DNA from: Clostridiales bacterium
GTDB taxonomy: Bacteria > Bacillota > Clostridia > Oscillospirales > Acutalibacteraceae
Assembly (NCBI GenBank): GCA_012511485.1
Contig: JAAZFZ010000297.1
Coordinates: 1-10,598, forward strand
Reading direction: 5' to 3'
Length of the DNA stretch: 10,598 nt
Positions 6,701-10,598 of the stretch are shown here, piece by piece. Positions within the stretch are counted from its first letter, which is position 1; each line of letters begins with the position of its first letter. A model generated the notes under the pieces. That model had not been told where the DNA came from. It saw only the letters and a list, made by a program, of their open reading frames with translations, and did not search any database. Both the position numbers and the translations under genes were made by a program.

Positions 6701-8537
6701 GGAATTGAAGCTGATATCAAATAAGCTGTTAACGGCGCTGACCAAAAAGGCAATTCCGGTCACCCAATTCCCCGACACCGAGCAGCAGGGTCACACTAAG
6801 GTCATCCATTTCAACGAGGATTTGACTAATACAGATACCAGATTTGTCCTTTGCGTTGAAGGGGAAAACAACGAATACGAAAACAAAATTTTGTCAGCTC
6901 TCAAGCCTTCACTTAAAAAGAGATATGAAAACAATGTCGGCAAAAAGGGTATTTCCATCCTCTTCCTCAGGGATAGTGATAACGCTTTTGGCAAGCCCAT
7001 TGATGTTTTGCTTGTCAAAGCGAAGAATATTGATAAGCTGGAGGCCTTTATTAATGATGTTTCACGCCAGCTCGAGGCGGGTAGGTGGCTGATTCTCGAT
7101 GATGTTATTTGTGCAACTCAGGCAGGCTTTACCGACGATTACGGCGTTGCGGTAATTAATCAGGGCACGATTTCATGCTCCGTTGAGGGCGAAAATATGC
7201 TCAACATGATGCTCTTCCACACCGCTGATTTTTATGGTAATATCGGCAACACCACAGGCGGCGAACAGCTCATTCCGGAGGAAAAAACTCATTCGTTTCT
7301 GTATTCAATTTATCCGCACAAGGGCAGCTACAGGGAAGCAAAGCTCTATCGTAAGGCTTTCGAGGTCAATGACCCGCTGTTCTCAATTTGCAATGTTTCA
7401 CCCGCAAAAAATCAACCTCTGCCGCTTTCAAAGAGCTTTATAAAATGTAATGAGGATTTCATAATAACCACAATAAAAGCGGGCGGCTACCCAATGGCTG
7501 CGATGAAGGGCAGATTCGGCTCGATAGAGGAAAGAGGCCTAATAATCAGAGGCTTTGAACCCAACGGCACTAACGGCACCGCTGTAATTAAATTTGATTT
7601 TGATATCGATAGTGCCGAGAGTGTCAATCTTCTCGAAGAAGAAAATCGGGCAGTAAAACACGGCAAAAACTCGCTGAGATATATCGTCGGCTCACATTCA
7701 ATCGAGAGCTTTAGGTTCGGGATAAAACGGGCATCGGAGCAAATCGGTGCGTCAAAGCTCGGCATCGAAAAGGAGCCAGTTGAGCCCGTTTATGTTAGGA
7801 GCTGGGAGCATGACCTCGGCTCAATGCCCTTAGGTTATTTCAGTGTTGTGGGCGTCATAGGCAAAAGGGTGGAAAAAATTGATGACCTTCATTATCGTTT
7901 TAATGTTTCTATTGTCAACAACAAAGCTGATGCGGGTGCTTCGGGTAAAATGACGCTTCTGCTTTCAAAAGGCTTTTCTTCGGATAAAATTGAGTTTGAG
8001 TATAACCTTGCACCGAATGACTATAGAATATATCCTATTGTCATAACTAAGCCCTCTGTGGAAGCTAATGGCATAATCAGGCTTCATTATCAGGATGATG
8101 GTCAGAGCTTTGAAGATATTTTTGAATTCGGATATTTTAACCCCGAAATTGACCTGAGCATTATAGGCAATAGGATTAAAGCCGTTGTGTCAAATTTCAC
8201 GGGTGAGGATATTAACGGCGAGCTTTCCCTTGCAACTCCGTTTGAAACATGGAAAACAGGCGGTTTCAACAAGGCCGCCTTTGGCAATATCTCCCCGAGA
8301 ACGCTCAAGGTTGATATAAAAAACGGCGAGCAAAGGGAATACATTTTTAATGTGGAATTCGATAAGAGCGACATTCTGCTTTCCTACTGGGCGGTTGCAA
8401 AACTCATGATTAACGGCAGGATTCACTTTGCCTATGCCTGCAAAAGGGGAGAGCCCCACAACCTCTCGTCGAGCTTCTTTTATAAGCATGTCCGTCAGGA
8501 TAGCGGTTCAATGAAAAAACTGCTTGAAATGAACTAA
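3795..8537 (+). CDS. large divergent family GH38 alpha-mannosidase-like glycosidase
   Basis: A 1580-residue protein, well above the roughly 850-1100 usual for GH38 enzymes, which remove alpha-linked mannose using a zinc-bound active site. Numbering is from ATG 3795. Residues about 40-210 look like an added beta-sandwich, galactose-binding-type domain (CQLFLNGE, 146-153). The GH38 catalytic domain starts near 318: HFD (329-331) fits the first zinc site, GDVFGHF (439-445) holds the expected nucleophile Asp440, and QHHDSITGT (624-632) is the family's third site. The tryptophan usual in HxDxxW is Tyr334. A long beta-rich C-region (about 675-1310) ends in a family-like stretch with IIRGFEPNG. An Ig-like tail (about 1330-1570) follows. 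No signal peptide is present, so action in the cytoplasm is likely. The start: a GTG at 3780 is in frame but has no ribosome binding site, whereas GAGGGTGG (3782-3789) lies five bases before ATG 3795. Exact substrate is uncertain. Confidence 0.85.
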   Translation: MLNNDYYSSRIKGNVVSLRFEDFLQSAENPFPKTRIYDFMTVGPFAAKTDGAFETEYLYQRHKVLAIDYLLSSGGEKNAAPYLGLKIKNDYFGEEYLRWTCGVNKDEAYYKAIFSTEQRNCVFYSALYVDCEKAYDAIICHETSGCQLFLNGEMVDNQPYGRVKGIRTTGRQVAVTFNKGRNLVMFKLRTGYICDSFDLGIAYCTIYPVAVRSGNIGISYPERTTAYFGTAQVPRQIFPAFAGAFSDTQGGTVSYYAKGFSQSIDVPSLKPGECVPVRLSVPTAEEEETTEVSLSVREQGAQERVRSIFVQTLPYCGYEGVELYSSDFHFDTTYHQEQRTYAMGAIYLTKCMVEELKRNPNFKATLSEIDYLHPYYSIYPEDRETIKKAFEQGRAEADCFYNQPNDLTSSGEGFARNLIYGQLYHRDVLGRITHIYSPGDVFGHFNQLSQVCAKGGTTGVRWGKTVSGLDSVLHHISPDGTDIIHNKGVDMKSAMRLGLKHCYESSGLLPNVAAYPQDGNTDWQKETITKAASSVFSELDFGIAQDDREQKEQKGISNMEVSSRDLTQHHSGVLLTRTDFKQANRLCENLLITAEKLSTIAAMYSAQYPEKALDKAWRQLLCAQHHDSITGTNNEISFVDLMIEYREALELAADIVNRAAVFLASGAKIKAGEMPYFIFNPHTWARCEPCEILLPEYACKGHSLYDEKGREYRLQAVDSDSKKGVFIPKVPALGYAVYILKKSDSVAEVSFGSDNTIENRFYRVRVDEKLGGGIVSIYDKINKREVLRTDTDGPANRVAVLREVADRMEAQHELYTTGQKLFSSDYKAKVVIEKCELYEKLTIYVKLDIIANVKQEIALYKGIDRIDLKTSVEDYLGRDDLFTLTFPVDIKGGKTVYDDRYAPHVCSKSKNKLSFQTHQHASFSHSRIVPANQWIDLGPTVTVAFMKNGKPLGDINIGMTSIIRHDESKELKLISNKLLTALTKKAIPVTQFPDTEQQGHTKVIHFNEDLTNTDTRFVLCVEGENNEYENKILSALKPSLKKRYENNVGKKGISILFLRDSDNAFGKPIDVLLVKAKNIDKLEAFINDVSRQLEAGRWLILDDVICATQAGFTDDYGVAVINQGTISCSVEGENMLNMMLFHTADFYGNIGNTTGGEQLIPEEKTHSFLYSIYPHKGSYREAKLYRKAFEVNDPLFSICNVSPAKNQPLPLSKSFIKCNEDFIITTIKAGGYPMAAMKGRFGSIEERGLIIRGFEPNGTNGTAVIKFDFDIDSAESVNLLEEENRAVKHGKNSLRYIVGSHSIESFRFGIKRASEQIGASKLGIEKEPVEPVYVRSWEHDLGSMPLGYFSVVGVIGKRVEKIDDLHYRFNVSIVNNKADAGASGKMTLLLSKGFSSDKIEFEYNLAPNDYRIYPIVITKPSVEANGIIRLHYQDDGQSFEDIFEFGYFNPEIDLSIIGNRIKAVVSNFTGEDINGELSLATPFETWKTGGFNKAAFGNISPRTLKVDIKNGEQREYIFNVEFDKSDILLSYWAVAKLMINGRIHFAYACKRGEPHNLSSSFFYKHVRQDSGSMKKLLEMN

Positions 8538-8545
8538 AAAACATA

Positions 8546-8574
8546 TTGACAATTATCTATATGTTGCATATAAT
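8546..8574 (+). promoter_or_regulatory. consensus sigma-A promoter of the arsR operon
   Basis: TTGACA (8546-8551), 17 bases, TATAAT (8569-8574): a perfect match to the consensus at both hexamers with ideal spacing. Such a strong promoter would need tight repression, consistent with the palindrome at 8579-8594 covering the expected start of transcription. Confidence 0.88.
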
Positions 8575-8578
8575 ATAT

Positions 8579-8594
8579 ATAGATAGCTATCTAT
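8579..8594 (+). promoter_or_regulatory. ArsR operator, 16-bp perfect palindrome
   Basis: ATAGATAGCTATCTAT is its own reverse complement. It begins four bases after the -10 box, spans the likely transcript start, and lies just before the ribosome binding site of the repressor gene. A larger dyad, ATCTATAT (8555-8562) with ATATAGAT (8577-8584), overlaps the promoter spacer. ArsR/SmtB-family repressors bind AT-rich inverted repeats at their own promoters, so autorepression is the likely use. Binding itself is inferred. Confidence 0.75.
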
Positions 8595-8607
8595 GTGAGG
8601 AAAAGGA

Positions 8608-8889
8608 ATGGATAAAAGATACTATAATACGGCAAGAGTTTTCAAGGCCTTGTGTGACGAAAACAGGGTGCGAATTCTTGAAATGCTGCAAACAGGGGAG
8701 AAGTGTGCCTGCCATCTCCTTGAAGCCTTGAGGGTCACACAGCCCACGCTCTCGCACCACATGAGAATATTGTGCGATTCGGGCATAGTCGAAAGCCGAA
8801 GAGAGGGAAAATGGACATATTACAAGATTTCCGCAAGTGGAGTGGCGGGCGCATTTAATCTGCTCAATGAAGTTACAAAGCAAAAGTAA
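8608..8889 (+). CDS. arsR: ArsR/SmtB-family metalloid-sensing repressor
   Basis: A 93-residue winged-helix repressor. Residues 30-40 hold GEKCACHLLEA, the alpha-3 metal site of ArsR-type sensors with Cys33 and Cys35 (family form ELCVCDL). TQPTLSHHMRIL (44-55) is the DNA-recognition helix, and Cys56 right after it could be a third ligand. The wing is about 62-74 (ESRREGKWTYYKI). In this family, binding of As(III), Sb(III) or an organoarsenical releases the dimer from its operator. The ATG is preceded by AGGAAAAGGA with proper spacing. It is first gene of an operon with a permease and a thioredoxin-like protein, and a perfect palindrome overlaps its promoter. The inducer is inferred from the CxC motif and from the neighbouring permease; another thiophilic metal is possible. 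Confidence 0.92.
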   Translation: MDKRYYNTARVFKALCDENRVRILEMLQTGEKCACHLLEALRVTQPTLSHHMRILCDSGIVESRREGKWTYYKISASGVAGAFNLLNEVTKQK

Positions 8890-8908
8890 AAGAAGAAAAA
8901 GTATAAGC

Positions 8909-8930
8909 AAAAGGGCTTATTGCCCTTTTT
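8909..8930 (+). terminator. hairpin after arsR, likely attenuator
   Basis: AAAAGGGC/GCCCTTTT with loop TTATT, followed by only one further T beyond the stem. It looks like a weak intrinsic terminator between the repressor and the permease, and may lower read-through so that less permease than repressor is made, or it may mark the end of an arsR-only transcript if the permease has its own promoter. Confidence 0.55.
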
Positions 8931-8938
8931 AGCAGCGT

Positions 8939-8969
8939 TATATATAGAGATATCTAAATATATCTATCT
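8939..8969 (+). promoter_or_regulatory. possible second ArsR operator upstream of the permease
   Basis: This stretch repeats the 10-mer TATATATAGA (8939-8948) that also begins the first operator region (8574-8583), has the palindrome AGATATCT (8948-8955), and ends in ATATCTATCT just before the ribosome binding site, as the first operator does. A weak promoter could overlap it (TTGCCC 8920-8925 with TATAGA 8943-8948). It suggests the repressor also controls the permease directly. Confidence 0.4.
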
Positions 8970-8970
8970 G

Positions 8971-8981
8971 AAGGAGATGAT
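8971..8981 (+). promoter_or_regulatory. ribosome binding site that decides the permease start
   Basis: AAGGAGATGAT matches the ideal anti-16S complement AAGGAGGTGAT at 10 of 11 bases. The first ATG in the permease frame (9036) is 60 bases away and has no such signal, whereas CTG at 8985 lies at the optimal distance. The frame is closed upstream by TAA at 8955-8957, and no ATG, GTG or TTG occurs in frame between that stop and 9036. Confidence 0.75.
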
Positions 8982-8984
8982 ATT

Positions 8985-9998
8985 CTGGCAAAAGTACAGG
9001 CAGCCTGGGACTTCTTTCAGAACCAGCTTCTGGGCATGAAATGGCTGAACACCCTGATTGGGAATTTGCTAACCTCTGCAGGGCTTGATTTGAATTCACA
9101 CATAGTCGGCAGCGTTCAGTTTTTTCTGTTTGACATAATCAAAATTTTTGTTTTGCTTGCAGTTCTCATTTTTATAATTTCATATATTCAAAGTTATTTT
9201 CCCCCTGAAAGGACAAAAAGAATTGTCGGCCGTTTCCACGGAATAGGTGCAAATTGCCTGGCAGCATTGCTCGGCACGGTGACCCCGTTTTGCTCATGCT
9301 CGTCCATCCCTCTGTTCATCGGCTTTACGGGAGCGGGTTTACCCTTAGGTGTCACCTTATCGTTTTTAATTTCGTCTCCGCTGGTTGACCTCGGCTCGTT
9401 AATTCTGCTTATGAGCATTTTCGGGTGGAAGGTGGCGGCGGCTTATGTCGTGGTCGGACTTATCCTATCGGTAATATGCGGGACAATAATTGAAAAGCTG
9501 CATATGGAGAAGTATGTTGAAGAGTTCGTCTTAAATGCATCAGGTGCAGACATTGATTCACCGGAGCTTACAAGGCGTGACAGATTGGTATATTCTAAGG
9601 GACAGGTTTTGGCGATTGTTAAAAAAGTATTCTGGTACGTTGTTGCGGGCGTCGGCATCGGCGCCGTCATACACAACTGGATACCTGCCGAATGGATTGG
9701 AGTGGTGCTCGGCGAAAGGAATCCGTTTTCGGTGCTCGTTGCGGCAGTGGTCGGCATCCCTATGTATGCAGACATTTTCGGCACAATACCGATAGCGGAG
9801 GCATTATTCTCAAAGGGCGTCGGGCTTGGCACGGTGCTTGCCTTCATGATGGGCGTTACCGCACTTTCTCTGCCCTCAATGATAATGCTCAGGAGAGCAA
9901 TTAAGCCCAAGCTACTCGCTTTGTTCATCGGCATTGTGACAGTGGGTATAATTATTATAGGCTATGTATTCAATGCACTGCAATTTATATTTGTATAA
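8985..9998 (+). CDS. PF03773-type (ArsP/YraQ) permease, CTG start
   Basis: An integral membrane permease of about 337 residues with around eight hydrophobic segments. The family signature TPFCSCSSIP (residues 100-109 from CTG; 83-92 from ATG 9036) is present, with Cys103 and Cys105. In characterised ArsP members such cysteines take part in export of trivalent organoarsenicals. Other family features are the hydrophilic loop after the first helix pair with FPPERT, a second hairpin with GIPMYADIFGTIP, and SLPSMIMLRRAIKPK near the end. The first ATG (9036) lacks a ribosome binding site. Codons 8985-9035 encode AWDFFQNQLLG before MKWLN, which resembles the usual N-terminus, and the 11-base Shine-Dalgarno lies just upstream, so CTG 8985 is preferred (ATT 8982 is the alternative). 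It is followed by a thioredoxin-like gene whose ribosome binding site overlaps this stop codon. Substrate is inferred as arsenic- or antimony-containing. Confidence 0.88.
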   Translation: MAKVQAAWDFFQNQLLGMKWLNTLIGNLLTSAGLDLNSHIVGSVQFFLFDIIKIFVLLAVLIFIISYIQSYFPPERTKRIVGRFHGIGANCLAALLGTVTPFCSCSSIPLFIGFTGAGLPLGVTLSFLISSPLVDLGSLILLMSIFGWKVAAAYVVVGLILSVICGTIIEKLHMEKYVEEFVLNASGADIDSPELTRRDRLVYSKGQVLAIVKKVFWYVVAGVGIGAVIHNWIPAEWIGVVLGERNPFSVLVAAVVGIPMYADIFGTIPIAEALFSKGVGLGTVLAFMMGVTALSLPSMIMLRRAIKPKLLALFIGIVTVGIIIIGYVFNALQFIFV

Positions 9999-10013
9999 GG
10001 AGCGCATGATATT

Positions 10014-10316
10014 ATGGGAATTTTTAAGAAAAAAAGCTGTTGCTCAGGCAGCACGGAAGCGGAGTTAAGCAATGACTCGCCCGTTAAAATTCTGGGCGGC
10101 GGGTGCGATAAGTGCAACAAGCTTGAAGCGAACACTCTTGAGGCATTGAAGGCTCTGTGCATGGACACTACCGTAGACCATGTCAGGGATTTTGCTCAAA
10201 TCGCAGCTTATGGCGTTACGACAACTCCGGCACTCGTTTATAACAAAAAAGTCCTCAGCTTAGGCAGAGTGCCTGATACTCAGGAAATAATAAATCTATT
10301 AAAAAAGGAGATTTAA
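10014..10316 (+). CDS. small thioredoxin-fold redox protein of the arsenic operon
   Basis: A 100-residue protein of the redox-active disulfide/glutaredoxin-like thioredoxin group. CDKC (31-34) follows a short beta strand (VKILGGG), as in the active site of the fold. TTTPALV (69-75) supplies the cis-proline (Pro72). FAQIAAYGV (60-68) is the helix before it. The N-terminal tail holds adjacent cysteines at 9-10 (KKKSCCSGS), a second thiol pair that could bind metalloid or pass it on. There is no signal peptide or membrane segment, so it is cytoplasmic. The Shine-Dalgarno AAGGAG (9997-10002) overlaps the permease stop codon, indicating coupled expression. Genes of this type commonly accompany this permease and an ArsR regulator in Clostridia. 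A role in reducing the permease or delivering substrate is inference. Confidence 0.88.
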   Translation: MGIFKKKSCCSGSTEAELSNDSPVKILGGGCDKCNKLEANTLEALKALCMDTTVDHVRDFAQIAAYGVTTTPALVYNKKVLSLGRVPDTQEIINLLKKEI

Positions 10317-10333
10317 TAATCTCAGCACAACAG

Positions 10334-10384
10334 AAAAGGGCGTATCATTGGCTTCATGCAAGCTGGTGATACGCCCTTTTGTTT
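10334..10384. terminator. strong terminator with a 21-bp stem, probably bidirectional
   Basis: A 14-bp perfect outer stem (10334-10347 with 10367-10380) continues through three G-T pairs into GCTT/AAGC (10351-10354 with 10360-10363), leaving the loop CATGC. The stem starts with AAAAGGGCG and ends CGCCCTTTT, so both strands have a T-tract. It closes the arsR operon and can stop the converging minus-strand gene. Confidence 0.9.
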
Positions 10385-10430
10385 ATATTGGATAGGATAG
10401 AGGTTGACAATACACTTTAACCTCTCGCTG

Positions 10431-10598
10431 CTATTCTTCACTTCGACATATTTCTATTATATCCTCGCATGAAACAACATTTTTAAATATATGCCGTGCA
10501 ATTCTACTTGCGGCAGTGGTATAAAAATTATTATCACAGAAAAACTCCAGAGGCGTGCCGTCGGATATTATCTCACCGTCAAATAACAGACCACAGCG
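10431..10598 (-). CDS. C-terminal end of an ECF-transporter ATPase (partial)
   Basis: A frame open to the right edge encodes the last 55 residues of a minus-strand protein: LLFDGEIISDGTPLEFF (4-20), then NNFYTTAASRIARHIF (23-38), then SCEDIIEIC (43-51). The 'GxIxxDGxPxExF' strand pair is the usual stretch after the H-loop of ABC ATPases, and FYTTAASRIAR is the kind of C-terminal extension I know from energy-coupling-factor ATPases and their fused forms, which power vitamin or metal uptake with EcfT and a substrate-binding S component. Walker A, Walker B and the signature motif lie outside the window. The stop is TAG at 10431-10433. The gene converges on the arsR operon, with the shared hairpin at 10334-10384 between them and a weak stem AGAGGTT/AACCTCT (10399-10425) in the gap. 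The substrate cannot be told. Confidence 0.65.
   Translation of the reverse strand, partial: RCGLLFDGEIISDGTPLEFFCDNNFYTTAASRIARHIFKNVVSCEDIIEICRSEE

Noticed and set aside
8546..8731. Plus-strand open frame overlapping the arsR promoter
   Set aside because: It covers the promoter and operator and then the arsR gene in the wrong frame, and has no ribosome binding site.
8587..8910. 107-codon open frame on the minus strand opposite arsR
   Set aside because: Shadow of arsR; it has no family-like sequence and no ribosome binding site.
9443..9934. 163-codon open frame on the minus strand opposite the permease
   Set aside because: Low-complexity, Ser/Thr/Pro-rich translation, as expected from the reverse of a membrane protein gene.
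10391..10425. TTGACA at 10405-10410 as a promoter
   Set aside because: No -10 box follows at 16-18 bases, and it lies in the gap between two converging genes.

Overview
The window looks like chromosomal DNA of a low-to-moderate GC Gram-positive anaerobe of the class Clostridia, plausibly a gut Oscillospirales/Ruminococcaceae-type organism. This rests on the clostridial-style rRNA and tRNA sequences, strong GGAGG-type ribosome binding sites, sigma-A consensus promoters, large glycoside hydrolases without signal peptides, and an ArsR-permease-thioredoxin cassette of a kind I associate with Clostridia. The assignment is inferred from sequence style, not from a database match.

Positions 1-609 are the end of an rRNA operon read on the plus strand: the 3' tail of 23S rRNA, tRNA-Lys(CTT), tRNA-Glu(CTC), 5S rRNA, tRNA-Asn(GTT), then a rho-independent terminator. 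Two tRNAs lie between 23S and 5S, which is not the usual order, and local hairpins sit on both sides of the 5S gene. Positions 722-1147 encode a small membrane protein with a C-terminal zinc ribbon. Positions 1203-1446 are a decayed C-terminal scrap of what looks like a glycoside hydrolase, with a frameshift. It ends at a terminator that can also serve the opposite strand.

Positions 1510-8537 are a divergent pair of carbohydrate genes: a family GH3 beta-xylosidase/beta-glucosidase on the minus strand and a very large (1580 aa) divergent GH38 alpha-mannosidase-like enzyme on the plus strand. They share a 188-base intergenic region with one good promoter facing each way. Neither protein has a signal peptide, so both probably act in the cytoplasm on imported oligosaccharides.

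Positions 8546-10380 are a compact metalloid-response operon: a perfect-consensus promoter overlapped by a palindromic operator, an ArsR-family repressor with a CxC metal site, a PF03773-type (ArsP/YraQ) permease, a small thioredoxin-fold protein with CxxC and an N-terminal Cys-Cys, and a 21-bp terminator hairpin. The permease almost certainly starts at a non-ATG codon (CTG at 8985), placed by a near-perfect Shine-Dalgarno sequence and by an 8-base leader shared with the downstream gene. At the right edge, converging on the minus strand, is the C-terminal end of what looks like an ECF-transporter ATPase.

I see no mobile element, CRISPR array, phage gene or clearly new system. The points most worth a second look are the divergent GH38 enzyme, the CTG start of the permease, and the rRNA operon order.
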